This document shows, piece after piece, positions 1 through 7,626 of a DNA stretch of 64,000 nucleotides. The notes below the pieces were generated by a model. It saw nothing but the letters and a program-made list of their open reading frames with translations. It did no database searches and had not been told where the DNA came from. Made by a program: the position numbers and the translations under genes. Every line of letters starts with the position of its first letter. Position 1 is the stretch's first letter. The DNA is from Pseudomonas khorasanensis (GTDB lineage: Bacteria; Pseudomonadota; Gammaproteobacteria; Pseudomonadales; Pseudomonadaceae): NCBI RefSeq assembly GCF_014268505.2, contig NZ_JABWQP020000005.1, positions 248,001-312,000 of the forward strand. Reading direction: 5' to 3'.

Positions 1-378
1 GAACGCGGCGAACTGGACGAAGCGCAAACCGTGCTCGATGCGGTCAAGAGCGATGAGCACAAAGCCGCCCTCGCCGGTGCCAAGGCGCAGATCAAATTCC
101 TCGGGCTCGCCCGCGATTTGCCGGACGCCGCCGACCTGAAAAGTCGTCTGGCACAGAACCCGCAGGACGATGAAGCGACGTATCAACTGGCGATCCAGCA
201 ACTGGCGCGCCAGCAGTACGAAGCGGCGCTCGATGCGCTGCTCAAGCTGTTCATTCGCAATCGCAGCTATGGCGAAGGGTTGCCGCACAAGACCTTGCTG
301 CAGGTATTCGAGTTGTTGGGCAATGATCATCCGCTGGTGAACGTGTACCGGCGCAAGGTGTTTGCGGCGCTTTATTAA
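1..378 (+). CDS. ybbN: Thioredoxin-like co-chaperone YbbN/CnoX, C-terminal part
   Basis: Only the last 125 codons are present; the frame is open to the left edge. The visible part is all alpha-helical and TPR-like (ERGELDEAQTVLD, then LAQNPQDDEATYQLAIQQLA near the middle and GEGLPHKTLLQVFELLG near the end), as in the C-terminal half of YbbN-type proteins, where a thioredoxin fold is followed by tetratricopeptide helices that bind client proteins. The thioredoxin domain itself lies outside the window, so identity rests on the tail and on the downstream genes, which match the order after the thioredoxin gene PA4061 in P. aeruginosa (recalled). Any TPR protein could look similar in this fragment. 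Confidence 0.75.
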   Translation, partial: ERGELDEAQTVLDAVKSDEHKAALAGAKAQIKFLGLARDLPDAADLKSRLAQNPQDDEATYQLAIQQLARQQYEAALDALLKLFIRNRSYGEGLPHKTLLQVFELLGNDHPLVNVYRRKVFAALY

Positions 379-381
379 AGT

Positions 382-461
382 CAAAAGATCGCAGCGTGCC
401 GCAGCTCCTACATTGGGACGGTATACGCCTTTGTAGGAGCTGCCGCAGGCTGCGATCTTTT
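382..461. repeat. REP doublet, family A (inverted pair)
   Basis: Two arms in inverted orientation (AAAAGATCGCAG..GCAGCTCCTAC and GTAGGAGCTGC..CTGCGATCTTTT) face each other across a short spacer. This is the paired-REP (REPIN) arrangement of pseudomonads. It lies between convergent genes and may also end transcription. Confidence 0.85.
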
Positions 462-466
462 ACGGC

Positions 467-826
467 TTACCCGATCCAGCTATAGAGCGGCGTATCCCCA
501 CCACTGATCACTTTCACATCCGAACTGTGGCGCAGGCGCACCAGCAGGCGTTTGCCTGACACCGCATTGCCGGTCAGGCTTTCGAGTTGCTCAAGCAGAT
601 CCGGCCCGCTGAGCTGCCCGGCCTTGCGCAACAGATCCCGTGCAACCTGCCACAACGCATCGTCCTGATTCACCGGTTTCGCCGCAGGGGTCCCAGCAAC
701 CGCTTCAGGTTGAGCCATTGGCGACTGCCCATTCAAGGCCGATCCGAGCTTCGCCCAATCACTGTCATCCAGCTCAACCGTCAGATCCACCGGCACCTCG
801 CCGACCGTTCCGCGTATCCGCAACAT
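467..826 (-). CDS. Small conserved pseudomonad protein, function unknown
   Basis: A 119-residue soluble protein without a signal peptide or membrane segment. The N-terminal part (MLRIRGTVGEVPVDLTVELD) looks like a beta hairpin. A Pro/Ala-rich linker at about 35-52 follows, and then a helical C-terminal part (DDALWQVARDLLRKAG and LSGPDLLEQLESLTG) ends in a basic segment. The start has a good ribosome binding site (CAGGAGCG). It is transcribed away from the zinc cluster, so the intergenic region may serve both directions. I recognise no domain; the position matches the hypothetical gene next to ybbN in P. aeruginosa (recalled). Confidence 0.7.
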   Translation of the reverse strand: MLRIRGTVGEVPVDLTVELDDSDWAKLGSALNGQSPMAQPEAVAGTPAAKPVNQDDALWQVARDLLRKAGQLSGPDLLEQLESLTGNAVSGKRLLVRLRHSSDVKVISGGDTPLYSWIG

Positions 827-912
827 CGAGTTCGCTCCTGCACATTTATGACCTGCATGCTCCCACGGGACTTGTGCAACGCCAAGCGCACGGGCAAACT
901 CTGCGCGCTTTC

Positions 913-925
913 GTTATAAGATTAC
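913..925. promoter_or_regulatory. Candidate Zur (zinc repressor) box
   Basis: GTTATAAGATTAC resembles the gammaproteobacterial Zur operator core GTTATANTATAAC, with a perfect left half and 4 of 6 positions in the right half; a further ATAAC follows at 926-930. It lies 37 bp before the start of a histidine-rich zinc-uptake gene whose P. aeruginosa counterpart is known to be under Zur control. Sequence match plus context; not proven. Confidence 0.5.
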
Positions 926-961
926 ATAACAAACTTTTCATTTTACTTCCCGGAGTCCGCC

Positions 962-1573
962 ATGCGCCGTTTGCTGCTTGCCTTGCCGTTTGCCCTGTTG
1001 CCGCTGGCCATTGCCCATGCGGCTGATGAGCACGATCATGATCACGACCATGATCACGACCATGAACACGGCAGCCTTGGCGCCCATGAGCATGGCGTCG
1101 GCCGGCTGAACGCGGCGCTCGACGGCCAGACCCTCGAACTGGAGCTGGAAAGCCCGGCGATGAATCTGGTCGGTTTTGAACACGCCGCGACTTCCGATGC
1201 CGATAAGGCCAAGGTGGCTGCCGCACGTGCGCAACTGGAAAAACCCCTGGCGCTGTTCGGCCTACCCGCCGCTGCCGGTTGCAAAGTGGTCAGCCAGGAA
1301 CTGGAAAGCCCGCTGTTTGGCGACAAGCCGGATGCTGATGACCACCATGAAGATGAAGCCGACAAGGATGGTCACGAGCATCACCATGACCACAGCGAAA
1401 TCCATGCGCATTTCCAATTCAGTTGCGCCACGCCGGGCGCGTTGAAGACGCTCGATCTGGCAAATCTCTTCAAGACCTTCCCGGCCACGCAGAAGATTCA
1501 GGTACAACTGATCAGCGCGAATGGTCAGCAGGGCACGGAAGTGACGGCGAAATCGGCCGCGCTGAAATTCTGA
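962..1573 (+). CDS. zrgA: Zinc-uptake periplasmic protein, ZrgA/DUF2796 family
   Basis: 203 residues starting with a clear signal peptide (RRLLLALPFALLPLAIAHA, cleavage after about residue 20). The mature protein begins with a His/Asp run (HDHDHDHDHDHEHG) and has a second His/Asp/Glu-rich stretch at about 122-145 (DDHHEDEADKDGHEHHHDHS). Such stretches chelate Zn(II) in the periplasm. The DUF2796/ZrgA family is linked to zinc acquisition. It is followed by an ABC ATPase and permease and a DUF3299 protein, the same set as the Zur-repressed PA4063-PA4066 cluster (recalled). The Zur-like box upstream supports induction under zinc limitation. How it passes zinc to the transporter is not known to me. 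Confidence 0.85.
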   Translation: MRRLLLALPFALLPLAIAHAADEHDHDHDHDHDHEHGSLGAHEHGVGRLNAALDGQTLELELESPAMNLVGFEHAATSDADKAKVAAARAQLEKPLALFGLPAAAGCKVVSQELESPLFGDKPDADDHHEDEADKDGHEHHHDHSEIHAHFQFSCATPGALKTLDLANLFKTFPATQKIQVQLISANGQQGTEVTAKSAALKF

Positions 1574-1589
1574 ACAGAATGAAAATCCC

Positions 1590-1693
1590 TTGTAGGAGCT
1601 GACGAGTGCAACGAGGCTGCGATCTTTTGATTGTAAAAAACCAGGATCAAAAGATCGTCCGATCGCGGCCCGAGCCTTCGGCAGCTCCTACAG
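1590..1693. repeat. REP doublet, family A (diverged inverted pair)
   Basis: TGTAGGAGCTG..GGCTGCGATCTTTTG on the left and CAAAAGATCG..TTCGGCAGCTCCTACAGGGG on the right form an inverted pair, with mutated inner arms. It sits inside the zinc cluster, between zrgA and the ABC ATPase gene. Confidence 0.8.
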
Positions 1694-1723
1694 GGGTTAA
1701 TGTCCAACCATGAAATCGGCGCC

Positions 1724-2434
1724 ATGACCCAAGCACTCATCGAACTTTCCGACCTGGGCTTCAACTGGCCCGGGCACCCGACGCTGCTGGACATCCCGGC
1801 GTTTCGCCTCGAACCCGGTGAAACCCTGTTTCTCAAAGGCCCCAGCGGCAGTGGCAAGACCACCCTGCTCGGCCTGCTCGGCGGTGTGCAGAAACCCGGT
1901 CGCGGCAGTATTCGCCTGCTCGGCCAGGAACTGACCGAGCTGTCCGCCGGCGCTCGCGACACTTTCCGCGTCGATCACACCGGCTACATTTTCCAGCAAT
2001 TCAATCTGCTGCCGTTTCTATCGGTGCGCGAAAACGTCGAGCTGCCGTGCCACTTCTCAAAGCTGCGTGCTCAACGCGCCAAGCAACGTCATGGCAGCGT
2101 CGATCAAGCCGCTGCCACCCTGCTTGCCCACTTGGGGCTCAAGGATGAAAGCCTGCTCGGCCGTCGTGCCGACTCGTTATCCATTGGTCAGCAACAACGT
2201 GTCGCCGCTGCCCGCGCCTTGATTGGTCAGCCAGAGCTGGTGATCGCCGACGAACCGACTTCGGCGCTGGATTACGACGCCCGCGAAAACTTCATTCGCC
2301 TGCTGTTTGCCGAATGCCGCGAAGCCGGATCGAGCCTGCTCTTCGTCAGCCATGACCAGAGCCTGGCCCCGCTGTTCGATCGTCATCTGTCCCTGGCCGA
2401 ACTCAATCGCGCCGCCACGTCCGCCGAGGTCTGA
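1724..2434 (+). CDS. ABC transporter ATP-binding protein (LolD/MacB type)
   Basis: About 236 residues. It has a Walker A motif (GPSGSGKTT at about residue 39), a Q-loop (FQQFNLLPFLSVREN), the ABC signature in the variant form LSIGQQQR, Walker B followed by Glu (LVIADEPTSALD) and the H-loop (LFVSHD). The Q-loop region is typical of LolD/MacB/YbbA ATPases that pair with FtsX-like permeases. The start used is MTQALIEL; an upstream ATG at 1700 in the same frame directly abuts a REP element and has a poor ribosome binding spacing. The stop overlaps no gene but lies 1 bp before the permease start, so the two are co-translated. Likely role: energising the zinc-linked system with zrgA. Confidence 0.88.
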   Translation: MTQALIELSDLGFNWPGHPTLLDIPAFRLEPGETLFLKGPSGSGKTTLLGLLGGVQKPGRGSIRLLGQELTELSAGARDTFRVDHTGYIFQQFNLLPFLSVRENVELPCHFSKLRAQRAKQRHGSVDQAAATLLAHLGLKDESLLGRRADSLSIGQQQRVAAARALIGQPELVIADEPTSALDYDARENFIRLLFAECREAGSSLLFVSHDQSLAPLFDRHLSLAELNRAATSAEV

Positions 2435-2435
2435 G

Positions 2436-3701
2436 ATGTATCTGTTTCGTCTGGCCATGGCCAGCCTGGCCAACCGCCGCTTCACCGCGTTACTGACTGC
2501 CTTCGCCATTGCCCTCTCGGTGTGCCTGCTGCTCGCCGTCGAGCGGGTGCGCACCGAGGCCAAAGCCAGTTTCGCCAGCACCATCAGCGGCACCGACCTG
2601 ATCGTCGGCGCGCGTTCCGGCTCGGTGAATCTGCTGTTGTACTCAGTGTTCCGCATCGGCAATGCCACCAACAACATCCGCTGGGACAGCTTCGAACACT
2701 TCGCCAGCAACCCGAAAGTGAAGTGGGCGATCCCGATGTCCCTCGGCGATTCCCACCGTGGCTATCGCGTGATGGGCACCACCGAAGCCTATTTCGAACA
2801 TTACCAATACGGTCGCCAGCAACATCTGGCGCTGGCCGATGGCCGCGCCTTCGCCAGCGATCCGTTCGAAGTGGTACTCGGCGCCGAAGTCGCCGAAGCG
2901 CTGCATTACAAGCTCGGCGACAAGCTGGTGCTGGCCCATGGCGTGGCGGCGATCAGCCTGGTCAAACATGACGACAAACCGTTCACCGTGGTCGGCATCC
3001 TCAAGCGTACCGGCACGCCGGTTGACCGCACGCTGCACATCAGCCTCGGCGGCATGGAGGCGATCCACATCGACTGGCACAACGGCGTGCCGGCACGAGG
3101 CAACGGGCGGATCAGCGCTGATCAGGCACGCAACATGGACCTGACACCCCAGGCGATCACCGCGTTCATGCTTGGCCTCAACAGCAAGATTTCCACGTTT
3201 GCACTGCAACGCGAGATCAACGAGTTCCGTGGCGAGCCGATGCTGGCGATTCTGCCGGGCGTGGCCCTGCAGGAGTTGTGGAGCCTGATGAGCACGGCGG
3301 AAAAGGCCTTGTTCGTGGTGTCGCTGTTCGTCGTGCTGACCGGATTGATCGGCATGCTCACGGCGATTCTGACCAGCCTGAATGAGCGCCGCCGCGAGAT
3401 GGCAATCCTGCGTTCGGTGGGTGCGCGACCGTGGCATATCGCGAGCCTGTTGGTACTCGAGGCGTTCGCGCTGGCGCTGACCGGGGTGATCGCCGGGCTC
3501 GCGTTGCTGTACATCGGCATCGCCGCCGCACAAGGTTATGTGCAGGCCAATTACGGTTTGTATCTGCCGCTGGCGTGGCCGAGCGAGTATGAATGGACGC
3601 TGCTCGGTGGCATTCTGGCAGCCGCGCTGCTGATGGGCAGCGTGCCGGCCTGGCGCGCGTATCGCCAATCCTTGGCCGATGGCTTGTCGATCCGTTTATG
3701 A
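2436..3701 (+). CDS. ABC transporter permease, FtsX/MacB-like
   Basis: 421 residues. One N-terminal membrane helix at about 16-36 (FTALLTAFAIALSVCLLLAV) precedes a large extracytoplasmic domain of roughly 250 residues. Three more helices occupy the last third (LFVVSLFVVLTGLIGML, LLVLEAFALALTGVIAGLAL, LLGGILAAALLMGSV). The motif ERRREMAILRSVGA just after the second helix is the coupling region of the FtsX family. This 1+3 topology is that of mechanotransmission-type permeases, which often work on periplasmic or outer-membrane substrates rather than carrying solutes through the bilayer. The next gene overlaps its stop region. Confidence 0.87.
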   Translation: MYLFRLAMASLANRRFTALLTAFAIALSVCLLLAVERVRTEAKASFASTISGTDLIVGARSGSVNLLLYSVFRIGNATNNIRWDSFEHFASNPKVKWAIPMSLGDSHRGYRVMGTTEAYFEHYQYGRQQHLALADGRAFASDPFEVVLGAEVAEALHYKLGDKLVLAHGVAAISLVKHDDKPFTVVGILKRTGTPVDRTLHISLGGMEAIHIDWHNGVPARGNGRISADQARNMDLTPQAITAFMLGLNSKISTFALQREINEFRGEPMLAILPGVALQELWSLMSTAEKALFVVSLFVVLTGLIGMLTAILTSLNERRREMAILRSVGARPWHIASLLVLEAFALALTGVIAGLALLYIGIAAAQGYVQANYGLYLPLAWPSEYEWTLLGGILAAALLMGSVPAWRAYRQSLADGLSIRL

Positions 3702-3712
3702 GGATGTTCACC

Positions 3713-4231
3713 ATGCCCCGCGCCTTGCTTGCGCTGCTGTTGCTGATTGCCCTGCCCGTGTCGGCAGCGGCGCCAAAAGATTTGACCTGGTCGGAAATGA
3801 TCCCGCCGGACGCCGCGCCTGAAGTACCGAACATGACGCCGCTGCACGACCTGTCGAAGATGGGCGACGCGCTGTCCGCCGAAGCCGCGCCTGCGGCGAA
3901 GCAGGACATGCCGAACGCGCCAGTAGTGCAGAGTCTCGATGGGCAGAATATCCGCCTGCCGGGGTACATCGTACCGCTGGAAGTGAGCGAAGAAGGCCGC
4001 ACCACAGACTTTCTGCTGGTGCCATATTTCGGTGCCTGCATCCACGTTCCGCCACCGCCGTCGAACCAGATCGTGCACGTGAAAAGCGAACTCGGTGTGA
4101 AGCTTGATGAGCTGTATCAGCCGTACTGGGTTGAAGGGCCGTTGCAGGTGAAAGCATCGAGCAGTGAACTGGCGGACGCCGGGTATCAGATGGAGGCGGA
4201 CAAGATTTATGCGTATGAGCTGCCGGAGTGA
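3713..4231 (+). CDS. DUF3299 exported protein of the zinc cluster
   Basis: 172 residues from a start preceded by TGAGG at good spacing; in-frame ATGs at 3698 and 3704 are alternatives, the first overlapping the permease stop. A signal peptide (RALLALLLLIALPVSAAA) is followed by the DUF3299 core, with LPGYIVPLEVSEEG, DFLLVPYFGACIHVPPPP and a conserved Cys and His within ACIHVPPP. The Cys/His pair suggests metal handling, but no biochemical role is known to me. It is always the last gene of the zrgA-ABC set in pseudomonads as far as I recall, so a periplasmic accessory role in zinc uptake is inferred. Confidence 0.82.
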   Translation: MPRALLALLLLIALPVSAAAPKDLTWSEMIPPDAAPEVPNMTPLHDLSKMGDALSAEAAPAAKQDMPNAPVVQSLDGQNIRLPGYIVPLEVSEEGRTTDFLLVPYFGACIHVPPPPSNQIVHVKSELGVKLDELYQPYWVEGPLQVKASSSELADAGYQMEADKIYAYELPE

Positions 4232-4262
4232 ATCCCGGTAGTTTTGTGCTGGCTATACGGCC

Positions 4263-4333
4263 CTCTTCGCGAGCAGGCTCGCTCCCACGGGGACTGCGAT
4301 TCAAGTGCAGGAGCGAGCCTGCTCGCGAAGAGG
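4263..4333. repeat. REP doublet, family B
   Basis: CTTCGCGAGCAGGCTCGCTCCCAC and its inverse GGAGCGAGCCTGCTCGCGAAG flank a short spacer downstream of the DUF3299 gene. It may double as its transcription end. Confidence 0.88.
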
Positions 4334-4361
4334 CCGGCACAGACGCCTCATCACTGTTTCA

Positions 4362-4375
4362 TTGAGCTGAGTCAA
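4362..4375. promoter_or_regulatory. ANR/FNR-type box upstream of oprG
   Basis: TTGAG-CTGA-GTCAA is a perfect palindrome that matches the ANR consensus TTGAT-N4-ATCAA at 8 of 10 half-site positions. A TACCAT -10-like hexamer at 4398-4403 would put the transcription start near 4410 and centre the box at about -41.5, the classic activating position. OprG of P. aeruginosa is known to depend on ANR. Confidence 0.6.
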
Positions 4376-4440
4376 AAGACCGTATCAGAGGGCTTCGTAC
4401 CATTGGACATCGAATATTTTTGAGTCCTTCTGGAGCCCCC

Positions 4441-5139
4441 ATGAACAAGTCCTTGCTCAGCGCCTCGCTGTTCGCTTTCGCGCTCGCAGCCCCGCTCGCC
4501 CACGCACACGAGGCCGGCGACATTCTGATTCGCGCAGGTGCGATCACCGTCAACCCGAAGGCCGACAGCTCCAGCGTCAAGGTCGATCAGGGTCCGCTGA
4601 GCGGCACCAATCTGGGTGGCAAGGCAACCATGAGCAGCGACACGCAACTGGGCCTGAACTTCGCCTACATGCTCACCGACCACGTCGGTCTCGAGCTGCT
4701 CGCGGCCACGCCGTTCGAGCATGACGTGAAACTCAAGGGCACCGCCCTGCCCGCCGCCAACGGCAAACTCGGTACGCTGAAACACCTGCCGCCGACCCTC
4801 AGCGTCGTCTACTACCCACTGGATTCGAAATCAGCGTTCCAGCCCTATGTCGGCGGCGGTATCAACTACACCTGGATCTACGATGAACACGTTGGGAGCG
4901 AAGCCCAGGCCAACGGTTTCAGCAACTTCAAGGCGAAAAACTCCTGGGGTCTGGCGTGGCAGGTCGGCGCCGACTACATGATCACCGACAACATCATGCT
5001 CAACGCCCAGGTGCGTTACATCGACATCGATACCCGCGCCACCGTCGAGAACAATGCCGTTGCACCAGGCACTCGCGCACGGGTGAATGTCGACGTCGAT
5101 CCGTTCATCTACATGGTCGGTCTGGGCTATAAGTTCTAA
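4441..5139 (+). CDS. oprG: Outer membrane protein OprG (OmpW family)
   Basis: 232 residues. The signal peptide ends in APLAHAHEAG (cleavage after AHA at about residue 21), and an eight-stranded OmpW barrel follows: GDILIRAGAITV, LGLNFAYMLTDHVGLELLA, FQPYVGGGINYTW, SWGLAWQVGADYMITDN and the terminal strand IYMVGLGYKF, ending in Phe as expected for BAM-dependent insertion. OmpW proteins form a narrow hydrophobic channel for small apolar molecules. The ATG is preceded by CTGGAG; an earlier in-frame codon would add seven residues before the signal peptide. The ANR-like site upstream suggests induction when oxygen is low. Confidence 0.93.
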   Translation: MNKSLLSASLFAFALAAPLAHAHEAGDILIRAGAITVNPKADSSSVKVDQGPLSGTNLGGKATMSSDTQLGLNFAYMLTDHVGLELLAATPFEHDVKLKGTALPAANGKLGTLKHLPPTLSVVYYPLDSKSAFQPYVGGGINYTWIYDEHVGSEAQANGFSNFKAKNSWGLAWQVGADYMITDNIMLNAQVRYIDIDTRATVENNAVAPGTRARVNVDVDPFIYMVGLGYKF

Positions 5140-5270
5140 GCCGATTTACCGAACGTTCACGTGGTGGTGAATGAGGCTGGGTGGCGAGCAGGCCTGGAAC
5201 TGACGGCGACCGTACGCAGTTGATCGGGGGATAACGTCCCCTTGCCACAGGAATAGCGATATTCCGGCCG

Positions 5271-5304
5271 TGAAAAAGGCGCCTGTTGAAGGGCGCCTTT
5301 TTCA
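5271..5304 (+). terminator. Rho-independent terminator after oprG
   Basis: GAAAAAGGCGCC-TGTTGAAG-GGCGCCTTTTTC forms a stable stem with T tract. It is symmetric enough to work from both sides and lies about 130 bp after the oprG stop. Confidence 0.8.
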
Positions 5305-5340
5305 TTTGGACTGGGGCTCGGTGGTGGAGCCAAGATCTTT

Positions 5341-5537
5341 ACCCCCTCACCCCAACCCTCTCTCCCAAAGGGGCGAGGGGAAAGGGAGCCGATTTTTGTG
5401 CTATTCAAGATCCGGGTTCGGCTCGGCATCGGGGTGGTTTGCAACTTGGGTGCGACTCGGTATTTCACGTCGGCGCATCTCGCCCCGTCACCTCGGTCAG
5501 TTCCCTCTCCCTCCGGGAGAGGGTTAGGGTGAGGGGC
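5341..5537. repeat. MITE-like element with long inverted ends
   Basis: The left end (CCCCTCACCCCAACCCTCTC) and the right end (GAGAGGGTTAGGGTGAGGGG) are imperfect inverted repeats about 200 bp apart. Each end also carries its own small hairpin (CTCCCAAAGGGGCGAG and CTCCCTCCGGGAGAG). Nothing inside looks coding. This fills most of the 400-bp gap between oprG and the epimerase gene. It resembles a small non-autonomous repeat found widely in pseudomonads. Confidence 0.7.
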
Positions 5538-5540
5538 TTT

Positions 5541-6473
5541 TCATGGACGCCCCAACAACCGCGCCAGCCCCACACTCATCGGCGTTTGCGGCGGCATGTC
5601 GAAACGCTCCAGCAAGCGTCGGTTGTTGGCTCGCGAGTGCCGGATGTCACCAGAGCGCGCAGGGGCATAGCTGATCGGCGGCAGCTCGCCGACGACGGTT
5701 TTCAGGGCTTCAAGCATCTGCTTGAGGCTCATCGCCTGATTCCAGCCGACATTGACCGCGCCTTCCTGTACTTCGGGCTTTTCGATCGCCTGTACCAGCA
5801 AATCGACCAGATCGCCGACATAGAGAAAATCGCGCGTCTGCTCGCCATCGCCGAACACGGTGATCGGCAGGCCTTTCTGGGCGCGCTCGCTGAAGATGCT
5901 GATCACGCCGGAGTACGGCGACGACGGATCCTGACGCGGGCCGAAGATGTTGAAGAAACGAAACACCGCCGGTTCCAGGCCATGCTGGCGACGATAGAAA
6001 TCGAAGTAATGCTCACCGGCCAGTTTGTCCGAGGCATACGGCGTCAGCGGCGCTTTCGGTGTGTCCTCATCGATCGACTCGCCTTCGCCATTGTTGCCGT
6101 ACACCGCTGCGCTGGAGGCATACACCACACGCTTGACCCCGGCCAGGCGCATGGCTTCGCAGACATTCAGCGTGCCGATGAAATTGCTCTGGTGAGTCTT
6201 CACCGGATCGTCCACCGACGCCTGCACCGAAGCCACCGCCGCCAGATGAGCGACCGCGTTACAACCCTGCATCGCTTGGGCCACAAGTACCGCATCGGCA
6301 ACATTGCCGACGATCAATTCAACCTTTGGATTGTCCAGCGGCAGGTTGCTGCGCTTGCCGGTGGACAAGTCGTCGAGCACCCGCACTGCGTAGCCTTTGG
6401 CGAGCAAGGCGTCGGTCAGGTGCGAGCCGATGAACCCGGCTCCGCCGGTAATTAAAACAGTGCCTTCAGCCAT
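5541..6473 (-). CDS. NAD-dependent epimerase/dehydratase (SDR family)
   Basis: 310 residues, starting at MAEGTVLITGGAGFIGSH, whose GGAGFIG is the Gly-rich NAD(P)-binding turn of an extended short-chain dehydrogenase. The catalytic Ser/Tyr/Lys set is visible: ASSAAVYG and PYASDKLAGEHY (YxxxK). FNIFGPRQDPSSPYSGVIS is typical of UDP-glucose/UDP-galactose 4-epimerase-like enzymes. The likely reaction is epimerisation or dehydration of a nucleotide sugar for surface polysaccharide; the substrate cannot be told. It overlaps the end of the upstream gene by 8 bp, so the two are translationally coupled. The order after oprG matches PA4068-PA4069 (recalled). Confidence 0.88.
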   Translation of the reverse strand: MAEGTVLITGGAGFIGSHLTDALLAKGYAVRVLDDLSTGKRSNLPLDNPKVELIVGNVADAVLVAQAMQGCNAVAHLAAVASVQASVDDPVKTHQSNFIGTLNVCEAMRLAGVKRVVYASSAAVYGNNGEGESIDEDTPKAPLTPYASDKLAGEHYFDFYRRQHGLEPAVFRFFNIFGPRQDPSSPYSGVISIFSERAQKGLPITVFGDGEQTRDFLYVGDLVDLLVQAIEKPEVQEGAVNVGWNQAMSLKQMLEALKTVVGELPPISYAPARSGDIRHSRANNRRLLERFDMPPQTPMSVGLARLLGRP

Positions 6474-7350
6474 GGCGATAAAACCTATCCAGTAAGCCCG
6501 GGAGTGCTGCACGCCAGGCGCGCGGCTTGATCCCGAAAGTGTGCAGAATTTTCTTGCAGGCCAGCACTGCGTGTTGCGGCTCCTCGGCAGCGTCCGGGCG
6601 CGCGGCGTGCGCCTGGGCGGTCGGCGCTTCGATGGCGAGTGCGTGCAGGCTGCGTGCTTCGGTGAGAATCGCCTGGCCCAGCGCCAGCGGCGTCGTCGCC
6701 TCGTGGCCGGCGTAGTGATAAGTGCCCCACAGGGGCGCGGCGCAGTCGAGTTGCTTGAGCACGGAAATGATCACCCGCGCGGCGTCATCGACCGGCGTCG
6801 GATTGCCGCGTCGATCATCGGCCAATAACAACTCTTCCGGATTTTCGGCGCGAGCGAGGAAGCGCCCAAGCGTGCCGTCCGGGCTGTCGTCGAGCAGCCA
6901 GCCAAAGCGCAGCAACACATGCTGCGGGCAAGTCGCGCGTACGCTTTGCTCGATACGCCACAGCGCCTGACCGCGCAGGCCCAGCGGCACCGGCTCGTCT
7001 TTTTCGCTGTAGGCCGTGGCACGAGAGCCGTCGAAAACCCGATAACTCGACGGTTGCACCAGCACGATATTGTGGTGCTGGCACAGCTCGGCCAGGCGCT
7101 CGATCGCGCGTTCCTGCCCGGCCATGCGGCTTTCGCTCACGCTCTCGGCCTGAAACCAGTCGAAATAGTAGGCAAGGTTGATCAACGCATCGGGACGGGT
7201 GTCGTCGAGCAGTTGCGTGAGGCTTGCGGCATCCCAGCCGTTTTCGGGCGGGCGGGGGGCGAGGAAACCAATATCTTCTTCCGCACCGAGGCGAATCAGC
7301 GCCTGCCCAAGGGCATTTCCGCCGCCCAGTAACATAAGGCGCATTCGCAT
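6466..7350 (-). CDS. Sugar nucleotide-binding reductase-like protein (RmlD-like)
   Basis: 294 residues. The start MRMRLMLLGGGNALGQALIR gives a Rossmann GGGNALG turn. Further on, ALINLAYYFDW and VLVQPSSYRVFDG correspond to the strand-end motifs of RmlD-type dTDP-4-dehydrorhamnose reductases. The classical YxxxK is not obvious (the equivalent region reads LGLRGQALWRIEQSV), so it may bind a nucleotide sugar without normal catalysis or use altered residues. It is followed by an overlapping epimerase gene and probably acts on the same sugar. No strong ribosome binding site is seen; an ATG 6 bp downstream is an alternative start. Confidence 0.75.
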   Translation of the reverse strand: MRMRLMLLGGGNALGQALIRLGAEEDIGFLAPRPPENGWDAASLTQLLDDTRPDALINLAYYFDWFQAESVSESRMAGQERAIERLAELCQHHNIVLVQPSSYRVFDGSRATAYSEKDEPVPLGLRGQALWRIEQSVRATCPQHVLLRFGWLLDDSPDGTLGRFLARAENPEELLLADDRRGNPTPVDDAARVIISVLKQLDCAAPLWGTYHYAGHEATTPLALGQAILTEARSLHALAIEAPTAQAHAARPDAAEEPQHAVLACKKILHTFGIKPRAWRAALPGLLDRFYRHG

Positions 7351-7510
7351 AGAGTCAGCAGGCCCAGTCTGATTGGAACGATGGCTTTGGCGACGGGACG
7401 AGTAGAACCGTCGTCGATAATTGCCGGAATCGTTGCATTTTGCGGGTTTAGTGCGCAACCGTCATCCGTAAAGTGTAGATGCGGGGATTTGTATCGCCCT
7501 CACTGGCGCA

Positions 7511-7575
7511 ATCGCGAGCAGGCTCGCTCCCACAGGGGAGCGCATTCCAAGGTGGGAGCGAGCCTGCTCGCGAAG
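7511..7575. repeat. REP doublet, family B
   Basis: TCGCGAGCAGGCTCGCTCCCACAG and the inverse GTGGGAGCGAGCCTGCTCGCGA are separated by 17 bp. The element lies in the divergent region between the epimerase pair and lhr, so the lhr promoter must lie next to or within it. Confidence 0.88.
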
Positions 7576-7626
7576 GGGTCCGAACGGTACTTGCATCTTC
7601 CCGCCCCCGCCCGCATAACTTTAACC

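Noticed and set aside
7381..7626. Upstream extension of lhr by 82 codons
   Set aside because: It also crosses a REP element and matches no helicase sequence; the family begins close to the Q-motif region.
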